Assembly (NCBI RefSeq): GCF_012641275.1
Contig: NZ_JABAIA010000002.1
Coordinates: 682,001-746,000, forward strand
Length of the DNA: 64,000 nt
Direction: 5' to 3'
Origin: Chitinophaga varians
Lineage (GTDB): Bacteria; Bacteroidota; Bacteroidia; Chitinophagales; Chitinophagaceae
Below are positions 25,466 through 34,106 of the stretch, piece by piece. The notes beneath the pieces are model-generated. The model searched no databases. It was given only the letters and a program-made list of their open reading frames with translations, and was not told the origin of the DNA. Within the stretch, counting starts at the first letter, position 1. Each line of letters begins with the position of its first letter. Position numbers and translations under genes: made by a program.

Positions 25466-28330
25466 TTACGCTACAGATTCCTCATAGGCACTTACCGGTT
25501 CGCAGGTGCAGATCAGGTTTCTGTCGCCGTGGGTGTTGTTCACACGGCTTACGGAAGGCCAGAATTTGTTGGCTTTCACGTATTCCAGCGGGAAAGCTGC
25601 CTGTTGACGGCTGTATGGACGGGTCCATTCGTCGGCAGTGATCACATGCTGGGTATGTGGCGCGTTTTTGAGTACGTTGTTCTGTTTGTCGGCGGTACCT
25701 TCTTCCACTGCGCGGATTTCTTCGCGGATGGCCAGCAGGGCATCGCAGAAGCGGTCCAGTTCACCTTTGTCCTCACTTTCGGTAGGCTCGATCATGATGG
25801 TGCCCGGTACCGGGAAGCTCATGGTAGGAGCGTGGAAGCCGTAGTCCATCAGGCGTTTGGCCACATCTTCCGCTTCAATGCCGGCAGAGGCTTTAAACGG
25901 ACGGAGGTCTACGATGAACTCGTGGGCGCAGGTGCCGTTTACGCCGGTGTACAGGATATCATATGCTTTTTCCAGTCTCGCCTTCATGTAGTTGGCGTTC
26001 AGGATAGCATATTCAGAAGCCTGTTTTACGCCGGTGTTGCCGAGCATGCGGATGTAAGCGTAAGAGATGAGCAGGATGCTGGCAGAACCGAACGGTGCTG
26101 CAGATACCGCGTGGGATACTTTACCATTGTTCAGTTCCACGTGACCTGGCAGGAACGGCGTCAGGTGTTTTGCCACGCAGATGGGGCCCATGCCGGGACC
26201 GCCGCCACCGTGAGGGATAGCGAAGGTTTTGTGCAGGTTCAGGTGGCATACGTCTGCGCCGATGATGCCCGGTGCAGTGAGGCCTACCTGTGCGTTCATA
26301 TTGGCGCCGTCCATATAAACCTGGCCACCGTGTTCGTGGATGGTAGCACAGATTTCTTTCACTGATTCTTCATATACACCATAGGTGGAAGGATAAGTGA
26401 TCATGATACCGGCGAGATCTTTGGAATGTAAAGAGGCTTTGGCTTTCAGGTCTTCTACGTCGATGTAGCCGTTTTCCAGCGCTTTCACTACTACTACCTT
26501 GAAACCGGCCATCACTGCGGAAGCGGGGTTAGTACCGTGGGCGCTGATAGGGATCAGCATCACGTTACGGTGTCCTTCGCCTCTGCTTTCATGGTATTGA
26601 CGGATCACCAGCAGACCGGCATATTCGCCCTGGGCACCGCTGTTAGGTTGCAGGCTGCAGGAGTCGAAACCGGTGATTTTGCTGAGGTATTCGCCCAGTT
26701 CGGAAGTCATCTGCAGGTAACCGCCAGCTTGTTCTTTCGGGGCAAACGGGTGCATTTTGCTCCAGTGGGCCCAGCTCAGCGGAATCATTTCAGAAGCAGC
26801 GTTCAGCTTCATGGTGCAGGAACCGAGGGAGATCATGGACGTGTTCAGGGACAGGTCTTTGTTCTCCAGCATTTTCAGGTAACGCATCATCAGCGATTCG
26901 CTGTGATAGCTGTTGAACACCGGATGTTGCAGGTAAGTGGAGGTGCGCTCCAGGCCTGCAGGGATAGCGGCTTTACCGTTGGAGATGCTGGCTGCGTCTG
27001 TGCTGCCGGCGCCAAATACACCGAGGATATCGTTGATGTCGGCAATAGTGGCGGTTTCATCGATAGAGATACCTACCTGGCCGTTAGCGAAATAACGCAG
27101 GTTGATACCGGCTGCTTCAGCGGCTGCTTTCACATTGGCGGCGCCTTCGATCACGATGGTGTCGAAGAAATTGCCGGCAACCAGCTTCAGTCCTTTTGCC
27201 TGTAATTTTTCTGCCAGGGCAGCAGTGAGCAGCGCCACACGGGTAGCGATGTTCTTCAGTCCTTCAGGGCCATGGTATACGGCGTACATAGCAGCCATAT
27301 TAGCCAGGAGGGCCTGAGCGGTACAGATATTGGAAGTGGCTTTTTCACGTTTGATGTGCTGCTCACGGGTTTGCAGCGCCATACGCAGGGCACGCTGGCC
27401 TTGCGCGTCGATGCTCACACCGATGATACGGCCGGGGATGGAACGTTTGAAGTCGTCTTTCACTGCGAAGAAGGCAGCGTGAGGACCACCAAAGCCCAAA
27501 GGAACACCAAAACGCTGTGCGGAACCGAAAGCGGCGTCAGCACCCAGTTCTCCCGGGGAGGTCAGCAGGGTCAGTGCCAGCAGGTCAGTGGCCACGCCTA
27601 CAAAAGCGCCCACTGCATGAACTTTCTGGATGAAATCCTGGTAATCTTCCACAGCACCCACATTATTGGGGTATTGTATCAGCGCGCCGAAGTAATTGGC
27701 GTCGAACTGCGCTGTTTTGTAATCACCCACCACTACTTCAATGTGCAGGGGAGTGGCACGGGTCTGGATAACGTCCAGTGTCTGGGGATAAACGTTGGTA
27801 TCTACAAAAAACTTAGGCCTGGTTACGTGGTCGTGGTCTTTGTTGAGGGCGTTGAAGAACATGGTCATTGCTTCTGCAGCGGCAGTGGCTTCATCCAGCA
27901 GTGACGCGTTGGAAATAGGTAACCCTGTCAGGTCGCTTACCATCGTCTGGTAGTTGAGCAGGCTTTCCAGTCTTCCCTGGGAAATCTCCGCCTGATACGG
28001 GGTGTACTGCGTGTACCATCCTGGGTTCTCGAATACGTTACGCAGGATTACGCTAGGCGTGATCGTGTCAAAGTAGCCCTGGCCAATGTAATTGCGCATT
28101 ACTTTGTTCTTCAGGGAAACCTCTTTCAGATGGCGTAGGTAATCGCTCTCGCTCATCGCAGCCGGAACTGCCAGCGGATGCTGCATGCGGATGGCGCCGG
28201 GAACAGTTTTGTTGATCAGCTCGTCCAGATTGGCTGTACCTATGGTTTCCAGCATCTGGGTCTTCTCAGCTTCATTCGGACCAATGTGACGGTGCACGAA
28301 TTCAATTTGTTGGATATCAAAAAGATTCAT
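25466..28330 (-). CDS. gcvP: Glycine dehydrogenase (decarboxylating), glycine cleavage P protein
   Basis: 954 residues, the full-length homodimeric type (both halves fused). It decarboxylates glycine and transfers the aminomethyl group to the lipoyl arm of GcvH. The N-terminal half begins with [17 protein letters not shown]. The PLP lysine is in [16 protein letters not shown], followed by the glycine-rich loop. The gene stands alone; gcvT and gcvH are not in the window. The -7 element lies 32 bases before the start codon, so the leader is too short for a glycine riboswitch. Confidence 0.97.
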   Translation of the reverse strand: MNLFDIQQIEFVHRHIGPNEAEKTQMLETIGTANLDELINKTVPGAIRMQHPLAVPAAMSESDYLRHLKEVSLKNKVMRNYIGQGYFDTITPSVILRNVFENPGWYTQYTPYQAEISQGRLESLLNYQTMVSDLTGLPISNASLLDEATAAAEAMTMFFNALNKDHDHVTRPKFFVDTNVYPQTLDVIQTRATPLHIEVVVGDYKTAQFDANYFGALIQYPNNVGAVEDYQDFIQKVHAVGAFVGVATDLLALTLLTSPGELGADAAFGSAQRFGVPLGFGGPHAAFFAVKDDFKRSIPGRIIGVSIDAQGQRALRMALQTREQHIKREKATSNICTAQALLANMAAMYAVYHGPEGLKNIATRVALLTAALAEKLQAKGLKLVAGNFFDTIVIEGAANVKAAAEAAGINLRYFANGQVGISIDETATIADINDILGVFGAGSTDAASISNGKAAIPAGLERTSTYLQHPVFNSYHSESLMMRYLKMLENKDLSLNTSMISLGSCTMKLNAASEMIPLSWAHWSKMHPFAPKEQAGGYLQMTSELGEYLSKITGFDSCSLQPNSGAQGEYAGLLVIRQYHESRGEGHRNVMLIPISAHGTNPASAVMAGFKVVVVKALENGYIDVEDLKAKASLHSKDLAGIMITYPSTYGVYEESVKEICATIHEHGGQVYMDGANMNAQVGLTAPGIIGADVCHLNLHKTFAIPHGGGGPGMGPICVAKHLTPFLPGHVELNNGKVSHAVSAAPFGSASILLISYAYIRMLGNTGVKQASEYAILNANYMKARLEKAYDILYTGVNGTCAHEFIVDLRPFKASAGIEAEDVAKRLMDYGFHAPTMSFPVPGTIMIEPTESEDKGELDRFCDALLAIREEIRAVEEGTADKQNNVLKNAPHTQHVITADEWTRPYSRQQAAFPLEYVKANKFWPSVSRVNNTHGDRNLICTCEPVSAYEESVA

Positions 28331-28361
28331 GATGTAAGCAGGTAGTTTGAAATAGAATGCG

Positions 28362-28393
28362 CAAAGCTATGCAGATTTTAAGCAATCGCCAAA
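28362..28393 (-). promoter_or_regulatory. Promoter of gcvP
   Basis: On the minus strand TTTG (28393-28390), a 20-base spacer and TAGCTTTG (28369-28362), matching the Bacteroidota consensus TTTG-N19/20-TAnnTTTG exactly. Transcription would start near 28355. Confidence 0.82.
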
Positions 28394-28459
28394 CAACGGG
28401 CCGGAGACAGGGAAAACAGTGATAAATGATACTGCCCGCCATGTGGCTTCTGTCATAAT

Positions 28460-28488
28460 TTTGTCCACCGGGTATTTGCTTATCTTTG
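28460..28488 (+). promoter_or_regulatory. Promoter of the cysteine-cluster gene, near-leaderless
   Basis: TTTG (28460-28463), a 17-base spacer, and a perfect -7 element TATCTTTG (28481-28488). The ATG follows at 28494, only five bases after the element, so the transcript would be leaderless or nearly so. The spacer is slightly short. Confidence 0.6.
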
Positions 28489-28493
28489 CGCCA

Positions 28494-28988
28494 ATGAGCA
28501 AGATTTTAGAAGACTGGGAACAGAAGGCCAAAGACAAACAAAAGGCCAATAAACAATTCCTGCAGAAGTTGCAGACACGCCGCGGTAAAGGGGTGGAGAA
28601 ACTGCTGCCGGAACTTCATGATGAGGCGTTCAGCCATATCGACTGTATGGACTGCGCCCGCTGCTGCAAATCTATCAGCCCGCGCTTCAAAGCTCCGGAC
28701 ATCAAAAGGATATCCAAATACCTGGGCATGAAAGAAGGCGCTTTTATTGATACTTACCTCCGTATTGACAAAGATGAGGATTATGTGGTGAAGTCAAGCC
28801 CCTGCCCGTTTTTAGGGGGAGATAACGGCTGCAGCATTTATGACGTGCGCCCGGGCGACTGCGCCAACTACCCCTATACTGACAGCTACGATTTTTTCAA
28901 ACGCCCCAATATCACCTACGAAAACAGTACGATCTGTCCTGCAGTGTTCTATATACTTGAAAAGTTGAAAGACACGATGAAGATTTAG
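28494..28988 (+). CDS. YkgJ-family cysteine cluster protein
   Basis: 164 residues. The start at 28494 (MSKILEDW) is chosen over an upstream ATG at 28419 because a consensus promoter -7 element lies between them. A lysine-rich N-terminus precedes the family core: CMDCARCCKS at about residues 46-55, CPFL, GCSIYDVRPGDC and a final CPA. The cysteines probably bind zinc or an iron-sulfur cluster. The family's function is not established. Convergent with the MFS gene, separated by a hairpin element. Confidence 0.82.
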   Translation: MSKILEDWEQKAKDKQKANKQFLQKLQTRRGKGVEKLLPELHDEAFSHIDCMDCARCCKSISPRFKAPDIKRISKYLGMKEGAFIDTYLRIDKDEDYVVKSSPCPFLGGDNGCSIYDVRPGDCANYPYTDSYDFFKRPNITYENSTICPAVFYILEKLKDTMKI

Positions 28989-28989
28989 T

Positions 28990-29048
28990 GATTTACGATT
29001 TACGGATTTCGGGGATTAATATAGCGGACATCAAAAAATCCGTAAATC
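28990..29048. repeat. ATTTACG-type inverted repeat between convergent genes
   Basis: GATTTACGGATTT (28997-29009) pairs perfectly with AAATCCGTAAATC (29036-29048) around a 26-base loop; a further GATTTAC precedes it. It begins directly after the stop codon of the cysteine-cluster gene. The sequence and placement resemble a small version of the AATTACG element at 15180-15325. Confidence 0.65.
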
Positions 29049-29065
29049 AAAAAATCGGAAAATGG

Positions 29066-30325
29066 CTACGGTTTCAGGTCCAGCTTCCGCATGGCCGGGC
29101 TGATAACATAGGTGGTGACCACCACCGCCAGCGTTACGCAGCCACCAAACACCACAGAGGTGACCAGTCCCAGCTGCCGCGCCATAAAGCCGCTCTCAAA
29201 AGCTCCCAGCTCATTGGAGGAACCTACGAACATGGAGCTGACAGAAGCCACACGGCCCCGCATGTCATCCGGCGTTTTCAACTGAAGTATCGTCTGGCGG
29301 ATAATAACACTGATGCCATCCAGCGCTCCGCTGATCAGCAGGGCGGCCATAGACAGCCAGAAGCTGGTAGACACGCCAAAGAGAATGATGCTCAGGCCAA
29401 AACCAAATACGGCCGCCAGCAGTTTAATACCCGGCTTATTGACCAACGGTTTATGTGCAATGATAAACATGGTGATCAATGCGCCGACAGCCGGCGCGGA
29501 ACGCAATAGTCCATATCCCAGCGAACCCACATGCAGCACGTCAGTGGCGTAAGCCGGCAACATGGCCACCGCACCGCCAAACAAGACGGCGAACATGTCC
29601 AGCGCCATAGCGCCCAGCACCACTTTTGTGTTCCATACAAAACGCATCCCGCTGGTCAGTCCCTGTAAGAAAGTCTCCCCTTTCTCTTTATAGTAAATCG
29701 GCTTAGGCTTGATCTGAATCAGGCTGTAAAGCGGCGCCAGGAAAATAGCCACCACCAGCAACATCGACCAGTGTACTCCAAACCAGTGGATACACAGCCC
29801 GCCCAATGCAGGCCCCAGCACGCCCCCGATCTGCCAGGCGGAACTGCTCCAGGTAGAGGCGTTGGCATATAACGCACGCGGCACCAGCAAAGACATGAGG
29901 GAGAAATTGGAAGGACTGACAAAGGCCCGCACAATACCGCCGGTAAATACCAGGAAATAGATCGATAATAAAATCAGTTGGGTGGAGAGGCCCGCCACGG
30001 CTTTGTCCCACGTCAGCAGAAAAAGGCCGGTACTGATAAAGAGATAGGCGATCACACATTTCAGCAACAATCCCCGTTTTTCCCGCTTGTCTACCAGATG
30101 TCCGGCAAAAGGCGCCAGCGTCACAGCCGGAATCACTTCTGACAATCCTATCAACCCAAGGGAAAAAGGGTCGTGTGATAAAGCATATACTTTCCATTCA
30201 ATGATGGCGAACTGCATGGCCAGTGCAAACACAAGTGCGAAGCGAATGACCAGATAATAGTTAAATTCCTTGTAACGTAGCGATGCGTATGGGTCGTTTC
30301 TGGGTGTAGAGGCCGTTGTGTCCAA
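29066..30325 (-). CDS. MFS transporter (DHA3/EntS-like)
   Basis: 419 residues with about twelve hydrophobic segments. The loop between helices 2 and 3 holds the major-facilitator motif as GHLVDKREKRGLLL. The YASLRYKEFNYYLVIRF start is typical of the drug-efflux/enterobactin-exporter-like group. It is expected to be a proton-driven exporter in the inner membrane. Substrate unknown; no biosynthetic neighbours. Confidence 0.85.
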   Translation of the reverse strand: MDTTASTPRNDPYASLRYKEFNYYLVIRFALVFALAMQFAIIEWKVYALSHDPFSLGLIGLSEVIPAVTLAPFAGHLVDKREKRGLLLKCVIAYLFISTGLFLLTWDKAVAGLSTQLILLSIYFLVFTGGIVRAFVSPSNFSLMSLLVPRALYANASTWSSSAWQIGGVLGPALGGLCIHWFGVHWSMLLVVAIFLAPLYSLIQIKPKPIYYKEKGETFLQGLTSGMRFVWNTKVVLGAMALDMFAVLFGGAVAMLPAYATDVLHVGSLGYGLLRSAPAVGALITMFIIAHKPLVNKPGIKLLAAVFGFGLSIILFGVSTSFWLSMAALLISGALDGISVIIRQTILQLKTPDDMRGRVASVSSMFVGSSNELGAFESGFMARQLGLVTSVVFGGCVTLAVVVTTYVISPAMRKLDLKP

Positions 30326-30432
30326 GCGGGTGTAATTTACTGCTAAGGTAAAAAGCAGGAGGGAAAAAGCAAAAAGTCATCAGTAAAGGGATAATAATCT
30401 GCTATTTTTATTGCTTCAAAATTCCGCACGAT

Positions 30433-31656
30433 ATGAAAATACAAGGGTTGTTATGTGGGATGTTTATTCCCCTGTTATTCACCCATGCTGTGTTGGCCGG
30501 TGAGCCGGACAAAGCAGCGCCCCCCGCCAGAAAAGCCCGGCTGCAACTGGTAACGGACAAGTTCATTTCCCCGGTCAATATGGCCGTTCCCCATGATGGT
30601 ACCGGCCGGCTGTTTTTCTGCCAGAAAGAAGGGAAAGTATGGATTGTAGATAAAAAAGGCAACCAGTTGCCCGAACCCTTCCTGGACGTCAGTTCAGATA
30701 TGGTGAAAGTCAACCCGGCCTATGATGAAAGAGGGCTGCTGGGCATGGCTTTTCATCCCGACTTCAAAAAGAACCGCAAATTCTATGTGTATTACAGCGC
30801 ACCGGTGCCCAATCCGGTGAAACGGGTGCTGGACCATAAAAGCAGGCTGGTGGAATTTACCGCATCGGCCACCAATCCTAATGTGGCCGACCCGGCGTCC
30901 AAAAGAATACTAATGGAAATCAACCAGCCGGAGTCTAACCACAACGGCGGTCAGCTGGTATTCGGCCGCGATGGGTACCTGTACATAGGCCTCGGTGACG
31001 GTGGCGGCGGTGGCGACAAACACGGCACCATCGGCAATGCGCAGGACCTGGGCACCGTGCTGGGAAAAATACTTCGTATAGACGTGAATGGTACACCGTA
31101 TAAAGTGCCGGCAGACAACCCGTTTGTGAAAACAGCCGGCGCAAAACCGGAAATATGGGCCTATGGCCTGCGCAACCCATGGCGTTTCTCTTTCGATAAA
31201 ACTACCGGTAAACTGTTTGCCGGCGACGTGGGACAAGCCAAATACGAAGAAGTGGACATCATCACCAAAGGCGGCAACTACGGCTGGCGTATCATGGAAG
31301 GGTACCATGATTTCAACGTTCCTGCTGATGCCGACCGCAACAAACTGACGCCTCCCATACACGAGTACGACCACGATCTGGGCATCAGCATCACCGGCGG
31401 ATATGTGTACAGAGGCAATGCGGTTCCTGCCCTGAAAGGCCTGTACATCTTCGGCGATTACAACGGGAAAACCTTTGTGCTGGTGCCGAAGGGAAACAAA
31501 TGGGAACGGGCAGACCTGGAACTGTCCAATCGTCCTGCTGATAACCCCTTCATTCTCAGCTGGGGAGAAGATGAGCAGGGAGAAATTTATATGCTCACAA
31601 GTATGTCTACCAAAGACGGCTTTAAAGGCGCCGTATACAAACTGGTAAAAGACTGA
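30433..31656 (+). CDS. Secreted PQQ-dependent sugar dehydrogenase-like beta-propeller
   Basis: 407 residues. A signal peptide covers about 1-23. The remainder is a six-bladed propeller of the glucose/sorbosone dehydrogenase (GSDH) family: FISPVNMAVPHDGTGRLFF, DERGLLGMAFHPDF, NHNGGQLVFGRDGYLY followed by a Gly-rich loop, and YGLRNPWRFSFD. Members oxidise aldoses in the periplasm with PQQ, though many GSDH-family proteins have no proven activity. No haem-binding CxxCH motif, so it has no fused cytochrome domain. No PQQ synthesis genes are nearby. Confidence 0.85.
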   Translation: MKIQGLLCGMFIPLLFTHAVLAGEPDKAAPPARKARLQLVTDKFISPVNMAVPHDGTGRLFFCQKEGKVWIVDKKGNQLPEPFLDVSSDMVKVNPAYDERGLLGMAFHPDFKKNRKFYVYYSAPVPNPVKRVLDHKSRLVEFTASATNPNVADPASKRILMEINQPESNHNGGQLVFGRDGYLYIGLGDGGGGGDKHGTIGNAQDLGTVLGKILRIDVNGTPYKVPADNPFVKTAGAKPEIWAYGLRNPWRFSFDKTTGKLFAGDVGQAKYEEVDIITKGGNYGWRIMEGYHDFNVPADADRNKLTPPIHEYDHDLGISITGGYVYRGNAVPALKGLYIFGDYNGKTFVLVPKGNKWERADLELSNRPADNPFILSWGEDEQGEIYMLTSMSTKDGFKGAVYKLVKD

Positions 31657-31665
31657 TCATGCTGA

Positions 31666-31697
31666 AAAGGCGCAGCGCTGTTGAGCGTTGCGCCTTT
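31666..31697 (+). terminator. Terminator after the sugar dehydrogenase gene
   Basis: AAAGGCGCAGCGCT (31666-31679) pairs with AGCGTTGCGCCTTT (31684-31697) with one G-U pair. The following T-run is weak (TTTCTCC). Confidence 0.7.
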
Positions 31698-31845
31698 CTC
31701 CTGTAAGCCTTCCCGCCCTTGACTGTCGCCCGTTTGCCCGACCCCATTCCACGCACGATCTGACCCTTCGCCCGTCTGCGCGACCGTTTGGCCCAATTTT
31801 TTGTTAAAAGGAAATAATTTCAAGTGGCAACGGACGATTTTATTT

Positions 31846-31853
31846 TATATTTG
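31846..31853 (+). promoter_or_regulatory. -7 element of the large processing protease gene
   Basis: TATATTTG matches TAnnTTTG and lies 33 bases before the ATG at 31886. No convincing -33 TTTG is seen at 19-20 bases. The 31700-31800 stretch before it is unusually rich in CCC/GCCC on this strand. Confidence 0.5.
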
Positions 31854-31885
31854 ATCAGACAACGTTTACGTTAATAGAGATACAT

Positions 31886-34009
31886 ATGAGACTGAAAGTG
31901 ATTATCCCGGTCGTGCTCCTCAGCATATCCGCCGGTGTGTTGGCTTTTAACAAGCTGGGCCATGCAGACGACCCCCCTGGCCGTTACGAAGTCATCATGA
32001 ACCTGGTGGGCCAGATGCTGAAGGAAGGCCACTACCAACCCAAAGCTATTGATGATGCCTTCTCCAAAGAAGTTTTCAATAAATATGTGCGCAGCCTGGA
32101 CATGGAAAAGAAATTTTTCCTGAAATCTGACATTACCCGTCTGGAGCCACTGGCCACACATATAGACGACGAGCTGAAAGGCGCGCCGGTAGACTGTTTC
32201 CGCAATATCAACACCCTCATCAAACAAAGGGTGGCTGAAGCGGCCGGCATCTACCCGGAACTGCTCTCCAAACCGTTCGATTTCACCGTGGACGAGAAAG
32301 TGACCCTCGACCCGGAAAAGCTGGACTATCCGGCAGATGAAAACGCCCGGAAAGAAGCATGGCGCAAAGTGCTGAAATACCGCACACTGGAAAAACTCAC
32401 AGATCTTCAGGAGATGAGAGACAAAGCCAAGGACGGCGATAGCGTTAAAACCAAGACCGACGCCCAGCTGGAAAGCGAAGCCCGCGTAAAGGTGAAACAA
32501 CTGTATGACCGTTACTTTGAGCGCCTGAAGAACAGACAAAACGACAACGACCGTTTCAACTTATACGTGAATGCCATCACCACCACGATGGACCCGCATA
32601 CCGATTACTTCCCGCCGGATGAAAAACGTGCCTTTGAAGAACAGATGGCCGGCAAATTCTTCGGTATCGGCGCCCAGCTGAAAGAAGAGGGCGACCGTAT
32701 TAAAGTGGTGAGCATCGTCACCGGAAGCCCCAGCTGGAAACAAGGTCAGCTGAAAGCTAACGACGTAATTCAGAAAGTGGCCCAGGGGAACGCAGAACCG
32801 GTTGATATCGCCGGCTATCCTGTGGAAGATGCCGTGAAACTGATCCGTGGCAAAAAAGGCACGCCGGTAAAATTGACCGTGAAAAGCGTGGACGGTACCA
32901 CTAAAGACATTACCATTGTTCGTGATGAGATCGTAACAGAAGAAACCTTCGCCAAATCCGCCATCATCAATGGCCAGCATAAAATCGGCTACATCTATCT
33001 GCCAGAATTCTATGCAGACTTCAACGACCGCAACGGCGCCCGCAGCGCGGAAGACGTGGCCAAAGAAGTAGCCAAACTGAAAGCGGAGAAAGTAGAAGGC
33101 ATCATCCTCGATCTGCGCTTCAACGGCGGCGGTTCCCTCCAGGACGTGGTACAGATGGCCGGCCTGTTTATTCCGGAAGGCCCTGTGGTGCAGGTGCGTT
33201 CCAGAGGCGGTGACGCAGTGGTGCTGCGCGACCGTGACAAAAATGTTCAATACGACGGCCCGCTGGCCATCATGGTCAACGAATACAGCGCCTCCGCTTC
33301 TGAGATCATGGCAGCAGCCATGCAGGACTATAAACGCGCTGTGATCATCGGTAGCGGCCAGACCTTCGGCAAAGGCACGGTACAACGCCTGTTCAACCTC
33401 GATGACTTCTATCCGGTAAAAGACGGTGGCAGCCTCGGCGCCCTGAAACTTACCCAGCAGAAATTCTATCGGGCCAACGGCGGTTCCACCCAGCTGAAAG
33501 GCGTAGCTTCTGATGTTGTACTGCCGGACCCGTATTATGATGTGGCTGAACGCAAAGACAGCGATGCGCTGGTATGGGATGAAATTCCCCGCGCTTCCTT
33601 CACTCCCTGGATCAATCCGGTGCCGACTGAAGCACTTAAAAAGAACAGCGAGAAGAGAATGGCTACCAGCCCCGCTTTCAGGCTGCTCACCGAAAATCTG
33701 AACACCCTGAAGAAGCTGGAGAAGCAGGAAACCTATTCTCTCAACCTGCAAACTTTCAAGGCTGAACAGAAAACAAATACCGCTGCCCTGAAAAAATATG
33801 ACGCAGTAAACGATAAAGTGAAAGAACTGAGTATCGTTAACATCAGGTCAGATATGGAAAAACTCGGCAACGATTCCTCCAAGATCGCCCGTAACAAGGA
33901 CTGGATCAAGGTAAGGACTAAAGACATCTATCTCGATGAAGCTGTGAATGTGATGAATGACCTGATTGCCATGTCTCTGCCGAAGATGGAACGCAAACCG
34001 AACCGCTAA
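31886..34009 (+). CDS. Tail-specific carboxy-terminal processing protease (S41A)
   Basis: 707 residues, the long Prc/Tsp type. A signal peptide (about 1-22) is followed by a helical N-terminal domain (25-210) and a PDZ domain (about 240-330, GIGAQLKEEGDRIKVVSIVTGSP). The S41 core has LRFNGGGSL, the serine within EYSASASEIMAAAMQ (about 466-480) and the catalytic Lys in TFGKGTVQ. A helical C-terminal domain runs to the end. It degrades or trims periplasmic proteins from their C-termini. It is convergent with a second S41 protease of the shorter CtpA class. Confidence 0.94.
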   Translation: MRLKVIIPVVLLSISAGVLAFNKLGHADDPPGRYEVIMNLVGQMLKEGHYQPKAIDDAFSKEVFNKYVRSLDMEKKFFLKSDITRLEPLATHIDDELKGAPVDCFRNINTLIKQRVAEAAGIYPELLSKPFDFTVDEKVTLDPEKLDYPADENARKEAWRKVLKYRTLEKLTDLQEMRDKAKDGDSVKTKTDAQLESEARVKVKQLYDRYFERLKNRQNDNDRFNLYVNAITTTMDPHTDYFPPDEKRAFEEQMAGKFFGIGAQLKEEGDRIKVVSIVTGSPSWKQGQLKANDVIQKVAQGNAEPVDIAGYPVEDAVKLIRGKKGTPVKLTVKSVDGTTKDITIVRDEIVTEETFAKSAIINGQHKIGYIYLPEFYADFNDRNGARSAEDVAKEVAKLKAEKVEGIILDLRFNGGGSLQDVVQMAGLFIPEGPVVQVRSRGGDAVVLRDRDKNVQYDGPLAIMVNEYSASASEIMAAAMQDYKRAVIIGSGQTFGKGTVQRLFNLDDFYPVKDGGSLGALKLTQQKFYRANGGSTQLKGVASDVVLPDPYYDVAERKDSDALVWDEIPRASFTPWINPVPTEALKKNSEKRMATSPAFRLLTENLNTLKKLEKQETYSLNLQTFKAEQKTNTAALKKYDAVNDKVKELSIVNIRSDMEKLGNDSSKIARNKDWIKVRTKDIYLDEAVNVMNDLIAMSLPKMERKPNR

Positions 34010-34042
34010 GCGGAACAACCAGGCAAAAAAAGAGAATATATA

Positions 34043-34089
34043 AAAAGCGCATCGCCCGTTGATATTGTATCAACGGGCGATGCGCTTTT
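34043..34089. terminator. Bidirectional terminator between the two S41 protease genes
   Basis: A perfect 22-bp stem: AAAAGCGCATCGCC onward (34043-34064) pairs with 34068-34089 around the 3-base loop TTG, with A-run and T-run at the two ends. Confidence 0.95.
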
Positions 34090-34106
34090 ATGCTGTTGTT
34101 ATCTTT

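Noticed and set aside
28331..28362. Glycine riboswitch upstream of gcvP
   Set aside because: The predicted transcript leader is about 25 bases, too short for the aptamer.
32561..33751. 396-codon antisense open frame opposite the Prc-type protease
   Set aside because: Shadow of a strongly conserved coding sequence in a fixed frame relation; composition is that of reversed codons.
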